Shown here one piece after another: positions 36,649 to 51,300 of a DNA stretch of 64,000 bases. This DNA is from Pteria penguin (lineage: Eukaryota; Mollusca; Bivalvia; Pterioida; Pteriidae). A model generated the notes under the pieces. It was not told the origin of the DNA. It was given only the letters and a program-made list of their open reading frames with translations, and searched no databases. A program made the position numbers and the translations under genes. The stretch spans positions 69,166,637 through 69,230,636 of the forward strand of contig CM068584.1 in NCBI GenBank assembly GCA_035048485.1. Reading direction: 5' to 3'. Positions within the stretch are counted from its first letter, which is position 1. Every line of letters starts with the position of its first letter.

Positions 36649-36912
36649 ATTGTTCTGCGTCACTCAACGATTATTTCACGTATATGGCGAAGGCATCTGC
36701 CTGAAGCATGGCATACAAATTTATACCTTTGCAACGCATCCTCCAGAAGCAGTGGGGGATGTATTTCGTGCCACGCCTACCGTGACACAGGACCTCGGTT
36801 TTTACTGTCTCATCCAAAGGCGAGACACTGATGTGTACCCATGGCGGGAGTCGAATTCAGGCCTCCCGGTCACGAACCGAGCACCTCATCCACTGGGCCA
36901 CCCTGACTTGAA
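36615..36912 (-). mobile_element. tRNA-derived SINE with long (TGAT)n tail
   Basis: Tail of seven tgat units at 36617-36647, body 'attatttcacgtatatggcg', 'cctttgcaacgca', and a head with box B (CCTGAATTCGACTCCC on the minus strand) ending at about 36910. Confidence 0.85.
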
Positions 36913-36956
36913 GTTAATCAAATGTTTATTTATATCTATGGTATATTCAGTGTATT

Positions 36957-37025
36957 TACCCGAGGTAGCTCAATCGGTAGAGTGTCAGGTGCGTGAAAAG
37001 CCCGGAGTTCGAATCCCACCAGTGG
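36957..37025 (+). other. tRNA-like sequence, SINE head or tRNA pseudogene
   Basis: 'gaggtagctcaatcggtagagtg' (box A) and 'ggagttcgaatccca' (box B) with tRNA spacing. The 5' 'cccgagg' and 3' side pair poorly. No CCA and no Pol III terminator directly after. A SINE head is the likeliest reading. Confidence 0.45.
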
Positions 37026-37239
37026 TCTTTCGGTGACACGTGATACCCGTATGTAATGGTAGACTTTTGTGCATAGCTTCCTTTGGCCTATTATAACCAA
37101 AAAACAAATCCATTCAAATCCTGAACCTCCAATCCCAGCGAAAATAAATCATCTGGTTATTGTTAGTAGATTTCAAAAAAGATAATCTGAATATTGCGCG
37201 TAGTCTTGTACACGGAACTTACTGGAGGATTTTATACCA

Positions 37240-38215
37240 TATAATTAGGGGAATAGAGAGGGTGAAAGGGAGGGGCTAGGATGGGAAGAGATGGTAAGAT
37301 GTGGGAGGGGAGAGGGTGAGAGGGAGGGACTAGGGCAAAGGGGGAGAAGGGAGGGGCTCGGTTTGCAGGAGATGGTAAAATGTGGTAGTAGAGAGGGTGA
37401 TAGGGAGGGACTAGGGGAGGGAGGGAGGAGATGGTAAGATGTGAGAGGGAGGGACTAGGGCAGAGGGTGAGAGGGAGGTACTAAGACAGAGAATGAGAGG
37501 GAGGGGCTAGGAGTGGGAGGAGATGGTAAAATGTGGGAGGGGAGAGAGTGAGAGGGAAGGACTAGGTGAGAGGGTGAGAAGGGAGGGGCTCGGTTTGCAG
37601 GAGATGGTAAAATGTGGTAGTAGAGAGGGTGATAGGGAGGGATTAGGGGAGGGAGGAGATGGTAAGATGTGAGATGGAGGGACTAGGGCAGAAGGTGAGG
37701 GAGAGACTAGGGCAGAAGGTGAGGGAGAGACTAGGGCAGAAGGTGAGGGAGAGGGGCTAGGGGTGGGAGGAGATGGTAAGATGTGGTAGTAGAGAGGGTG
37801 AGAGGGAGGGGTTAGGGGTGGGAGGAGATGGTAAGATGTGGGAGGGGAGAGAGTGAGAGGGAGGGGTTAGGGGTGGGAGGAGATGGTAAGATGTGGGAGG
37901 GGGAGGGTGAGAGGGAGAGACTAGGGCAGAAGGTGAGAGAGAGAGAGAGAGACTAAGGCAGAAGGTGAGAGAGAGAGAGAGGGGCTAGGGGTGGGAGGAG
38001 ATGGTAAGATGTGGGAGGGGAGAGGGTGAAAGGGAGGGACTAGGGTAGAAGTTGAGAGAGAGGGGCTAGGGGTGGGAGGAAATAGTAAGATGTGGTAGTA
38101 GAGAGGGTGAGAAGGAGGGGTTAGGCGAGGGAGGAGATGTTAAGATGTTGGAGGGGAGAGGGTGAGAGGGAGGGGTTAGGGTGGGAGGAGATGGAAAAGT
38201 GTGGGAGGGGAGAGG
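37240..38215. repeat. Purine-rich minisatellite 'gagggaggggctaggggtgg'
   Basis: About 50-bp units with 'gagatggtaagatgtgggag' and 'gggagagggtgagagggagg'; lengths vary by internal duplications. About 18 copies. On the minus strand it is CT-rich with CCCCTAG. Confidence 0.92.
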
Positions 38216-39430
38216 CCTCCCCCACTACCGCCTTTATTATAAACGGGGGGGGGGGGGGGGAGTTATGATCGATATTCCTTTTCATACAATACCATGTGGA
38301 CACGGAGTTTTTTCTCACACAGTTTAATAACACTGTTACCTTTGTCACCTTTGTTAGGAATCGAGTTAAGGATATTTGGATTTGCAGCCCAGCGCTCTCC
38401 TGAATGTGCGAAGGGGAATTCCCTCCATCCCAGCTACATGTAGTAACAAGCGAAGGGGAATTCCCCTCATCCTAGCCAGTAACAAGCGACTCGACAGTAC
38501 AAATACCAGTGACACACATATTAACCTCATTTTGAAATACGGGTGGATAAATTCTCAAAGCGTATAAGGTAAAGACTGAAGCAATGTGAAGAACGATCGG
38601 AATATCCGTTCGGAACGCTTCAACATTGATCATGCAGTCATTCATCTACAGATCCACCCCTTTATTTTTGCCTAGAACGTGCTATAAATCGAAATGATTC
38701 ATAATTATCTGTAATCAGTGATGTAGTATACTGTTTTTCGTTTGCTGCTCCCCCCCCCCTTTTTTTCAAATCAAGAAATCCGCCACTGATTTTGCACTTT
38801 AATATTGTTATCGATCACAAAGATGAGTGAGATATGACATTAGATAGGAGAAGTCGGTTGTCCGCCGTGACGGACAACGAAAGGCACATCTGTGTCAACA
38901 TCAACAGTAATATATAACATGCTATCGTCCTTACAGGGGGAGGAGTGTACAGGAGATTACAGGATATTTATTTACTGATACAAACAACTTATGAAATATC
39001 GAATGAATTCAATATTGAACGGGAGGAAAGCGATATGACCCGATTACAAGTGGGGGGAAATCCAATCCCAGGAATTACAATGTAATAATGATGCCGACTT
39101 ACGACGGTCAATTGACGACGCTACCGACTTACACCGACGGTGTGGCTAAGGTATTCAGGCAGTCGTACAAATAAACCTTAACTTAAAACAACTAGTCAAA
39201 ATATCATCCGGGCATGTAGAGAGCTATTACCCCCCCCCCCTCCCGGGATAAACTATATCCCTCCGACAAGCTTCCCCTTGGACACTGCGAGAGCTGTAGT
39301 AAACTGTGTACACGGATCAACGTTCCATAACATGTTATCAGATTATCATAGGAATGTGGGACAGAGAAACGGTCACACTGATATCCCTTGTCATGTAACA
39401 GCAAGCAACCCTGGGATGTATATTATCATT
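38216..39430. other. Non-coding, no gene recognised
   Basis: G16 at 38245, a two-copy 'gcgaaggggaattccc' motif near 38410 and 38450, C10 at 38750 and C11 at 39230. No CTLD or other domain in either strand. Confidence 0.55.
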
Positions 39431-39436
39431 CACAAA

Positions 39437-39528
<92 letters not shown>

Positions 39529-39529
39529 T

Positions 39530-39585
<56 letters not shown>

Positions 39586-39593
39586 TATTATTA

Positions 39594-39648
<55 letters not shown>

Positions 39649-39655
39649 CATTTTC
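39430..39655. repeat. Compound (ATT)n-(ATC)n-(ATT)n triplet microsatellite
   Basis: About 75 triplets in three blocks, with ATC in the middle and ATT at both ends. All three frames and both strands are open (poly-Ile, poly-Tyr/His, poly-Met/Ile), which is meaningless coding. Confidence 0.97.
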
Positions 39656-39919
39656 TTCATTTATTTATCCTAAATTAAACTCGGGTCCTTTTATTTATCA
39701 CTGAGATATTAACTGAAGTGTGCATGTACCAGTGACCGCCACTGACCGACTTGATAGCGAGTGCACACTGGACTTGGTTCTCCACACACAGTCAGCGTGT
39801 GGCCAGCCAACTTACACAACTATACTATGTATACAAACACAAGCAAATGAAAAGAGGGGGGTTACAATTATATATATCGTATTGAGTAATGAAGGCATCA
39901 ATAACGTTTTTGGAAATCT

Positions 39920-41125
39920 GAAAGATGTGTATTGGAGAGGGGATATATGTATATGGGAGGGGTAGATCTGTAATGAGGAGGGGAGAATGGTTATTGGGGA
40001 ACGAATGATGTGTATTGGGAAAGAAAGATGTGTATTGAGGAGGGGAGGATGTGTATAGGGGAGTGCAGGATGTGTATTGGGGAGGGGAAGATGTATATTG
40101 AGGAGTGGAGGATGTATTGGGGAGGGCAGGATGTGTATAGGGGAGGGAGGATGTGTAATGGGGAGGGGAAGATGTGTATTGAGGAGTGGAGGATGTATTG
40201 GGGAGGGCAGGATGTGTATTGCGGAGGGAGGATGTGTATTGGGGAGTGGAGGATGTATTGGGGAGGGCAAGATGTGTATTGAGGAGTGGAGGATGTATTG
40301 AGAAGGGGAAGATGTGTATTGAGGAGTGGAGGATGTATTGGGGAGGGCAAGATGTGTATTGAGGAGTGGAGGATGTATTGAGAAGGGGAAGATGTGTATT
40401 GAGGAGTGGAGGATGTATTAGGGAGGGCAAGATGTGTATTGAGGAGTGGAGGATGTATTGAGAAGGGGAAGATGTGTATTGAGGAGTGGAGGATGTATTG
40501 GGGAGGGGAGGATGTGTACTGGGGAGGGAAGGATGGTTATTGGGGAGCGAAGGATGTGTATTGGGAAAGAAAGATATGTATTGAGGAGGGGAGGATGTGT
40601 ATAGGGGAGTGGAAGATGTGTATTAGGGAGGGGAAGATGTGTAATCGGGGAGGCGAGGATGTGTATTCGGAAGTGCAGGATGAGTAATGGGGAGTACAAG
40701 ATGTATATTGGGGAGGGGAAGATGTGTGTTTAGGAGGGGAAGATGTGTATTGCGGGAAGGATGTATATTGGGGAGGGGAGGATGTGTATTGGGAGGGGGA
40801 AATTTCCATTGGGGAGTGGAGGATGTGTAATGGGTAGGCGCAGATGTGTATTGGGGAGGGGCAGATTTGTATTGGGGAGGGGCAGATGTGTATTGGGGAG
40901 GGGCAGATGTGTATTGGGTAAGGGCAGATGTGTATTGGGGAGGGGCAGATGTGTATTGGGGAGGGGCAGATTTGTAATGGGGAGGGGAGGATGTGTATTG
41001 GGTAGGCGCAGATGTGTATTGGGGAGGGGCAGATTTGTAATGGGGAGGGGAGGATGTGTAATGGGTAGGCGCAGATGTGTATTGGGGAGGGGCAGATTTG
41101 TAATGGGGAGGGGAGAATGTGTATT
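39920..41125. repeat. GA-rich minisatellite 'gtgtattggggaggggaaga'
   Basis: About 19-20-bp units, frequently combined into 58-60-bp blocks ('gaggagtggaggatgtattg'), roughly 60 units. Frames on both strands stay open. Confidence 0.93.
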
Positions 41126-41990
41126 GGGTAAGGAGAAAAGGAGACTGTATATTTTGGGGAGGATAAACAATGTGTATTGGATGAAGGAATAATGAATAAA
41201 GTATACGAGTATACAGAAAAAAGTATATTGGGAAGGATAGATGTGTTTTCGCTGTGATGTGAGATGTGAATTCAAGAAGGAATGATGTTCTTGTGTTTGG
41301 GAGATAATCAAGTTGTACTGCGGGGATGTATTTCGGGAAGTAAAAAAAAAATTATTTTTTTATTTTGGCATTTACTTATTCTGTTTTGTTTCTTTTCATC
41401 TTTATTTTATTATTATTTTTTTTTTTTTATTTTTGCTAATTTTATTTAATTGTTTATTTTTCTTTATTTGTTTGTTTGTTTTGTTTTGTTTGTTGACAAG
41501 TAGCATTTGTAGTGTTGCAATACATATCTGATTTCACTTGGAGAGTTCCCAATACCAAGCTTATATGATTCCCGCCCTCTCAATTAAACACTCCTGGCAA
41601 ACATCGTTTTTAAATACTTGGACTCGCAATTTAAAATCTGATTGGATCCCAGTGAAATTAACATATGGAACCATTCAGGAGACAGTTATCAGTAAACAGC
41701 ACGTTTAATGTATATGCAAATGTGTATTTTCAATATTTAATTCGAAAGTGAATAGTAACAATATCTTTCCTCGTTTACATTTACTTCTATATCTTTTCAC
41801 GGTATGGTCTTCTGTATGAAGAAAGTAATAAACATTACGACTGAACGCTTGTATTTAAATTTTTATTTCGAATAGGGCACTTTCATTGGGTAATTTACAC
41901 GTGGCATGTAAAGAGGGGGTATCATTGCACAGTCTTATATTTTGTAAAAAGCATCAGGCAGATGTTGTCACCATATACTTCAAATAATTT
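41126..41990. other. Non-coding, T-rich
   Basis: 41340-41490 is T-rich low complexity; the remainder is unclassified. Confidence 0.55.
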
Positions 41991-42326
41991 TAGTGGTACA
42001 AAAGACAACAAAATTAGAAATAATAAAGAAATGGGATTCACACTTCCCTCTTGCAGATCAGGAAATAAAAAAATGGAATAATATCAAGAAAAGTGTCGGC
42101 TATAAAAATGGTAAAATGAGAATGATTATGAAAGCAAAACATTACTCACCTAATACAACACAGGAAATAATGAAAACAATACAAAGTGTTAAAGAAGATT
42201 TCATGGCGATCAGATCCAATGACTACATCAATGTGTCTCGAGCAAGCACAGACAATTACAGGCCAGATAAGTCGACCTCAGATAACACACATCGCAATCG
42301 TATCATCCTCCCAACATCTAACTGTC

Positions 42327-45300
42327 ATACTTACCAAGAAGTAGTACATCTTATACCCTAGTCACCATGCCCCTCCCCCTCTCTCTACCTCACAGTGTCA
42401 CACACAGCGAGAAGTAGTACATCTTATACCCTAGTCACCATGTCCCCTCCCCCTCTCTACCTCACAGTGTCACACACAGCGAGAAGTAGTACATCTTATA
42501 CCCTAGTCACCATGTCCCCTCCCTCTCTCTACCTCACAGTGTCACACACAGCGAGAAGTACTACATCTTATACCCTAGTCACCATGTCCCCCCCTCTCTA
42601 CCTCCCAGTGTCATACACAGCGAGAAGTAGTACATCTTATACCCTAGTCACCATGTCCCCTCCCTCTCTCTACCTCACAGTGTCACACACAGCGAGAAGT
42701 AGTACATCTTATACCCTAGTCACCATGTCCCCTCCCTCTCTCTACCTCACAGTGTCACACACAGTGAGAAGTAGTACATCTTATACCCTAGTCACCATGT
42801 CCCCTCCCTCTCTTTCTAACTCACAGTGTCACACACAGTGAGAAGTAGTACATCTTATACCCTAGTCACCATGTCCCCTCACCCTCTCTCTACCTCACAG
42901 TGTCACACACAGCGAGAAGTAGTACATCTTATACCCTAGTCACCATGTCCCCTCCCCCCTCTCTACCTCACAGTGTCACACACAGCAAGAAGTAGTACAT
43001 CTTATACCCTAGTCACCATGTACCCTCCCTCTCTCTCTAACTAACAGTGTCACACACCGAGAATTAGTACATCTTATACCCTTTTCACCATGTCACTTCC
43101 CAAACTCTCTACCTCACAGTGTCACACACAGCGAGAAGTAGTACATCTTACACCCTAGTCACCATGTCCCCTCCCCCTCTCTACCTCACAGTGTCACACA
43201 CAGAAAGTAGTACATCTTATACCCTAGTCACCATGTCCCCTCCACATCTCTCTACCTCACTGTGTCACACAGCGAGAAGTAGTACATCTTATACCCTAGT
43301 CACCATGTCCCCTCCCCCTCTACCTCACAGTGTCACACACAGCGAGAAGTAGTACATCTTATACCCTAGTCACCATGTCCTCTCCCCCTTTCTACCTCAC
43401 AGTGTCACACACAGCGAGAAGTAGTACATCTTATACCCTAGTCACCATGTCCCCTCCCTCTCTCTCTAACTCACAGTGTCACACAGAGTGAGAAGTAGTA
43501 CATCTTATACCCTAGTCACCATGTCCCCTTACACACAGCGAGAAGTAGTACATCTTATACCCTAGTCAACATGTCCCCTCTCCCTGTCTACCTCACAGTG
43601 TCACACACAGCTAGAAGTAGTACATCTTATACCCTAGTCACCATGTCCCCTCCCTCTCTCTCTAACTCACAGTGTCACACAGAGTGAGAAGTAGTACATC
43701 TTATACCCTAGTCACCATGTCCCCTTACACACAGCGAGAAGTAGTACATCTTATACCCTAGTCAACATGTCCCCTCTCCCTGTTTACCTCACAGTGTCAC
43801 ACACAGCTAGAAGTAGTACATCTTATACCCTAGTCACCATGTCCCCTCCCTCTCTCTCTAACTCACAGTGTCACACACAGTGAGAAGTAGTACATCTTAT
43901 ACCCTAGTCACCATGTCCCCTCCCCCTCTCTCTACCTCACAGTGTCACACAGAGTGAGAAGTAGTACATTTTATACCCTAGTCACCATGTCTCCTCCCTC
44001 TCTCTCTACCTCACAGTATCACACACAGCGAGAAGTAGTACATCTTATACCCTAGTCACCATGTCCCCTCCCCCTCTCTACCTCACAGTGTCACACACAG
44101 CGAGAAGTAGTACATCTTATACCCTAGTCACCATGTCCCCTCCCTCTCTTTCTAACTCACAGTCTCACACACAGTGAGAAGTAGTACATCTTACACCCTA
44201 GTCACAATGTCCCCTCCCACTCTCTACCTCACAGTGTCACACACAGCGAGAAGTAGTACATCTTATACCCTAGTCACCATGTCCCCTCCCACTCTCTACC
44301 TCACAGTGTCACACACAGCGAGAAGTAGTACATCTTATACCCTAGTCACCATGTCCCCTCCCCCTTCTCTACCTCACAGTGTCACACACAGCGAGAAGTA
44401 GGACATCTTATACCTTAGTCACCATGTCCCCTCCCTCTCTCTCTAACTCACAGTGTCACACACAGTGAGAAGTAGTACATCTTATACCCTAGTCACCATG
44501 TCCCCTCCCCCTCTCTCTACCTCACAGTGTCACACACAGCGAGAAGTAGTACATCTTATACCCTAGTCACCATGTCCCCTCCCCCCTCTCTACCTCACAG
44601 TGTCACACACAGCAAGAAGTAGTACATCTTATACCCTAGTCACCATGTACCCTCCCTCTCTCTCTAACTCTCAGTGTCACACACAGCGAGAATTAGTACA
44701 TCTTATACCCTAGTCACCATGTCCCCTCCCCCTCTCTACCTCACAGTGTCACACACAGCGAGAAGTAGTACATCTTACACCCTAGTCACCATGTCCCCTC
44801 CCCCTCTCTACCTCACAGTGTCACACACAGCAAGAAGTACTACATCTTATACCCTAGTCACCATGTCCCCTCCACATCTCTCTACCTAACAGTGTCACAC
44901 AGCGAGAAGTAGTACATCTTATACCCTAGTCACCATGTCCTATCTCCCCCTCTACCTCACAGTGTCACACACAGCGAGAAGTAGTACATCTTATACCCTA
45001 GTCACCATGTCCCCTCCCCCTTTCTACCTCACAGTGTCACACACCGCGAGAAGTAGTACATCTTATACCCTAGTCACCATGTCCCCTCCCTCTCTCTCTA
45101 ACTCACAGTGTCACACAGAGTGAGAAGTAGTACATCTTATACCCTAGTCACCATGTCCCCTTACACACAGCGAGAAGTAGTACATCTTATACCCTAGTCA
45201 ACATGTCCCCTCTCCCTGTCTACCTCACAGTGTCACACACAGCTAGAAGTAGTACATCTTATACCCTAGTCACCATGTCCCCTCCCTCTCTCTCTAACTC

Positions 45301-48300
45301 ACAGTGTCACACAGAGTGAGAAGTAGTACATCTTATACCCTAGTCACCATGTCCCCTTACACACAGCGAGAAGTAGTACATCTTATACCCTAGTCAACAT
45401 GTCCCCTCTCCCTGTCTACCTCACAGTGTCACACACAGCTAGAAGTAGTACATCTTATACCCTAGTCACCATGTCCCCTCCCTCTCTCTCTAACTCACAG
45501 TGTCACACACAGTGAGAAGTAGTACATCTTATACCCTAGTCACCATGTCCCCTCCCCCTCTCTCTACCTCACAGTGTCACACAGAGTGAGAAGTAGTACA
45601 TCTTATACCCTAGTCACCATGTCTCCTCCCTCTCTCTCTACCTCACAGTATCACACACAGCGAGAAGTAGTACATCTTATACCCTAGTCACCATGTCCCC
45701 TCCCCCTCTCTACCTCACAGTGTCACACACAGCGAGAAGTAGTACATCTTATACCCTAGTCACCATGTCCCCTCCCTCTCTTTCTAACTCACAGTCTCAC
45801 ACACAGTGAGAAGTAGTACATCTTACACCCTAGTCACAATGTCCCCTCCCACTCTCTACCTCACAGTGTCACACACAGCGAGAAGTAGTACATCTTATAC
45901 CCTAGTCACCATGTCCCCTCCCACTCTCTACCTCACAGTGTCACACACAGCGAGAAGTAGTACATCTTATACCCTAGTCACCATGTCCCCTCCCCCTTCT
46001 CTACCTCACAGTGTCACACACAGCGAGAAGTAGGACATCTTATACCTTAGTCACCATGTCCCCTCCCTCTCTCTCTAACTCACAGTGTCACACAAAGCGA
46101 GAATTAGTACATTTTATACCATAGTCACCATGTCCCCTCCCCCTCTCTACCTCACAGTGTCACACACAGCGAGAAGTAGTACATCTTACACCCTAGTCAG
46201 CATGTCCCCTCCCCCTCTCTACCTCACAGTGTCACACACAGCGAGAAGTAGTACATCTTATACCCTAGTCACCATGTCCTATCTCCCACTCTACCTCACA
46301 GTGTCACACACAGCGAGAAGTAGTACATCTTATACCCTAGTCACCATGTCCCCTCCCCCTCTCTACCTCAGAGTGTCACACACAGCGAGAAGTAGTACAT
46401 CTTATACCCTAGTCACCATGTCCCCTCCCCCTTTCTACCTCACAGGGTCACACACAGCGAGAAGTAGTACATCTTATACCCTAGTCACCATGTCCCCTCC
46501 CTCTCTCTCTAACTCAAAGTGTCACACAGAGTGAGAAGTAGTACATCTTATACCCTAGTCACCATGTCCCCTTACACACAGTGAGAAGTAGTACATCTTA
46601 TACCCTAGTCACCATGTCCCCTCCACCTCTCTCTACCTCACAGTGTCACACACAGTGAGAAGTAGTACATTTTATACCCTAGTCACCATGTCTCCTCCCT
46701 CTCTCTCTACCTCACAGTGTCACACACAGCGAGAAGTAGTATATCTTATACCCTAGTCACCATGTACCCTCCCCCTCTCTACCTCACAGTGTCACACACA
46801 GCGAGAAGTAGTACATCTTATACCCTAGTCACCATCTCCCCTCCCTCTCTTTCTAACTCACAGTGTCACACACAGTGAGAAGTAGTACATCTTATACCCT
46901 AGTCACCATGTCCCCTCCCACTCTCTACCTCACAGTGTCACACACAGCGAGAAGTAGTACATCTTATACCCTAGTCACCATGTCCCCCCCCCCTCTCTAC
47001 CTCACAGTGTCACACACAGCGAGAAGTAGTACATCTTATACCCTAGTCACCATGTCTCCTCCCTCTCTCTCTAACTCACAGTGTCACACACAGCGAGAAT
47101 TAGTACATCTTATACCCTAGTCACCATGTCCCCTCCCCCTCTCTACCTCACAGTGTCACACACAGCGAGAAGTAGTACATCTTATACCCTAGTCACCATG
47201 TCCCCTCCCCCTCTCTACCTCACAGTGTCACACACAGCGAGAAGTAGTACATCTTATACCCTAGTCACCATGTCCCCTCCCCCTCTCTACCTCACAGTGT
47301 CACACACAGCGAGAAGTAGTACGTCTTATACCTTAGTCACCATGTCCCCTCCCCCTTTCTACCTCACAGTGTCACACACAGCGAGAAGTAGTACATCTTA
47401 TACCCTAGTCACCATGTCCCCTCCCTCTCTCTCTAACTCACAGTGTCACACAGAGTGAGAAGTAGTACATCTTATAAACTAGTCACCATGTCCCCTTACA
47501 CACAGCGAGAAGTAGTACATCTTATACCCTAGTCACCATGTCCCCTCTCCCTCTCTACCTCACAGTGTCACACACAGCGAGATGTAGTACATCTTATACC
47601 CTAGTCACCATGTCCCCTCCCTCTCTCTCTAACTCAGTGTCACACACAGTGAGAAGTAGTACATCTTATACCCTAGTCACCATGTCCCTTCCCCCTCCCT
47701 CTACCTCACAGTGTCACACACATCGAGAAGTAGTACATCTTACACCCTAGTCACCATGTCCCCTCCCCCTCTCTACCTCACAGTGTCACACACAGCGAGA
47801 AGTAGTACATCTTATACCCTAGTCACCATGTCCCCTCCACATATCTCTACCTAACAGTGTCACACAACAAGAAGTAGTACATCTTATACCCTAGTCACCA
47901 TGTCTTATCTCCCCCTCTACCTCACAGTGTCACACACAGCGAGAAGTAGTACATCTTATACCCTAGTCACCATGGCCCCTCCCCCTCTCTACCTCACAGT
48001 GTCACACACACAGCGAGAAGTAGTACATCTTATACTCTAGTCGCCATGTCCCCTCACCCTTTCTACCTCACAGTGTCACACACAGCAAGAAGTAGTACAT
48101 CTTATACCCTAGTCACCATGTCCCCTCCCTCTCTCTCTAACTGACAGTGTCACACACAGAGTGAGAAGTAGTACATCTTATACCCTAGTCACCATGTCTT
48201 CTTACACACAGCGAGAAGTAATACATCTTATACCCTAGTCACCATGTCCCCTCCCTCTCTTTCTAACTCACAGTGTCACACACAGTGAGAAGCAGTACAT

Positions 48301-51300
48301 CTTATACCCTAGTCACCATGTCCCCCTCCCACTCTCTACCTCACAGTGTCACACACAGCGAGAAGTAGTACATCTTATACCCTAGTCACCATGTCCTATC
48401 TCCCACTCTACCTCACAGTGTCACACACAGCGAGAAGTAGTACATCTTATACCCTAGTCACCATGTCCCCTCCCCCTCTCTACCTCAGAGTGTCACACAC
48501 AGCGAGAAGTAGTACATCTTATACCCTAGTCACCATGTCCCCTCCCCCTTTCTACCTCACAGGGTCACACACAGCGAGAAGTAGTACATCTTATACCCTA
48601 GTCACCATGTCCCCTCCCTCTCTCTCTAACTTACAGTGTCACACAGAGTGAGAAGTAGTACATCTTATACCCTAGTCACCATGTCCCCTTACACAGAGTG
48701 AGAAGTAGTACATCTTATACCCTAGTCACCATGTCCCCTCCACCTCTCTCTACCTCACAGTGTCACACACAGTGAGAAGTAGTACATTTTATACCCTAGT
48801 CACCATGTCTCCTCCCTCTCTCTCTACCTCACAGTGTCACACACAGCGAGAAGTAGTATATCTTATACCCTAGTCACCATGTACCCTCCCTCTCTCTACC
48901 TCACAGTGTCACACACAGTGAGAAGTAGTACATCTTATACCCTAGTCACCATGTCCCCTCCCTCTCTTTCTACCTCCCAGTGTCATACACAGCAAGAAGT
49001 AGTACATCTTATACCCTAGTCACCATGTCCCCTCCCCCTCTCTACCTCACAGTGTCACACACAACGAGAAGTAGTTCATCTTATACCCTAGTCACCATAT
49101 CCCCTCCCCCTCTCTACCTCACAGTGTCACACACAGCGAGAACTAGTACATCTTATACCCTAGTCACCATATCCCCTCCCTCTCTCTCTAAATCACAGTG
49201 TCACACACAGCGAGAAGTAGTACATCTTATACCCTAGTCACCATGTCCCCTCCCCCTCTCTACCTCACAGTGTCACACACAGCGAGAAATAGTACATCTT
49301 ACACCCTAGTCATCATGTCCCCTCCCCCTCTCTACCTCACAGTGTCACACACAGCGAGAAGTAGTACATCTTATACCCTAGTCACCATGTCCCCTCCACA
49401 TCTCTACCTCACAGTGTCACACACAGCGAGAAGTAGTACATCTTATACCCTAGTCACCATGTCCCCTCCCCTCTCTCTACCTCACAGTGTCACACACAGC
49501 GAGAAGTAGTACATCTTATCCCTACTCACCATGGCCAATCACCCCCTAAACCACACAGTGTCACAAACAGCGAGAAGTAGTACACCTTATATCTTACTCA
49601 GTAGTCACTTATCTAGTCCCCTCTCTCTACCTCACAGTGTCACACACAGCGAGAAGTAGTACATCTTATACCCTAGTCACCATGTCCCCTCCACATCTCT
49701 ACCTCACAGTGTCACACACAGCGAGAAGTAGTACATCTTATACCCTAGTCACCATGTCCCCTCCCCCTCTCTCTACCTCACAGTGTCACACACAGCGAGA
49801 AGTAGTACATCTTATACCCTAGTCACCATGTCCCCTCCCCCTCTCTACCTCACAGTGTCACACACAGCGAGAAGTAGTACATCTTATACCCTAGTCACCA
49901 TGTCCCCTCCCTCTCTCTCAAACTCACAGTGTCACACACAGAGAGTAGTACATCTTATACCCTAGTCACCATGTCCCCTCCCCCTCTCTACCTCACAGTG
50001 TCACACACAGCGAGAAGTAGTACATCTTATTACCTAGTCACCATGTCCCCTCCAGCCTCTCTACCTCACAGTGTCACACACAGCGAGAAGTAGTACATCT
50101 TATACCCTAGTCACCATGTCCCCTCCCCCTCTCTCTACCTCACAGTGTCACACACAGCGAGAAGTAGTACATCTTATACCCTAGTCACCATGTCCCCTCC
50201 CCTCTAACTCACAGTGTCACACACAGTGAGAAGTAGTAAATCTTATCCCTAGTCACCATGTCCCCTCCCTCTCTCTCTAACTCACAGTGTCACACAGAGT
50301 GAGAAGTAGTACATCTTATAACCTAGTCACCATGTCTTCTTACACACAGCGAGAAGTAATACATCTTATACCCTAGTCACCATGTCCCCTCCCTCTCTTT
50401 CTAACTCACAGTGTCACACACAGTGAGAAGTAGTACATCTTATACTCTAGTCACCCTGTCCCCCTCCCACTCTCTACCTCACAGTGTCACACACAGCGAG
50501 AAGTAGTACATCTTATACCCTAGTCACCATGTCCCCCCCTCTCTACCTCACAGTGTCACACACAGCGAGAAGTAGGACATCTTATACCCTAGTCACCATG
50601 TCCCCTCCCTCTCTCTCTAACTCACAGTGTCACACACAGCGAGAATTAGTACATCTTATACCCTAGTCATCATGTCCCCTCCCCCTCTCTACCTCACAGT
50701 GTCACACACAGCGAGAAGTAGTACATCTTACACCCTAGTCATCATGTCCCCTCCCCCTCTCTACCTCACAGTGTCACACATAGCGAGAAGTAGTACATCT
50801 TATACCCTAGTCACCATGTCCCCTCCACATCTCTCTACCTAACAGTGTCACACACAGCGAGAAGTAGTACATCTTATACCCTAGTCACCATGTCCTATCT
50901 CCCCCTCTACCTCACAGTGTCACACACAGCGATAAGTAGTACATCTTATACCCTAGTCATCATGTCCCCTCCCCCTCTCTACCTCACAGTGTCACACACA
51001 GCGAGAAGTAGTACATCTTATACCTTAGTCACCATGTCCCCTCCCCCTCTCTCTACCTCACAGTGTCACACACAGCGAGAAGTAGTACATCTTATACCCT
51101 AGTCACCATGTCCCCTCCCTCTCTCTCTAACTCACAGTGTCACACAGAGTGAGAAGTAGTACATCTTATACCCTAGTCACCATGTCCCCTTACACACAGC
51201 GAGAAGTAGTACATCTTATACCCTAGTCACCATGTCCCCTCTCCCTCTCTACCTCACAGTGTCACACACAGCGAGAAGTAGTACATCTTATACCCTAGTC

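Noticed and set aside
39204..39840. First exon or upstream CTLD exon
   Set aside because: Translations of both strands show neither CTLD cysteines nor a signal peptide with a fitting donor.
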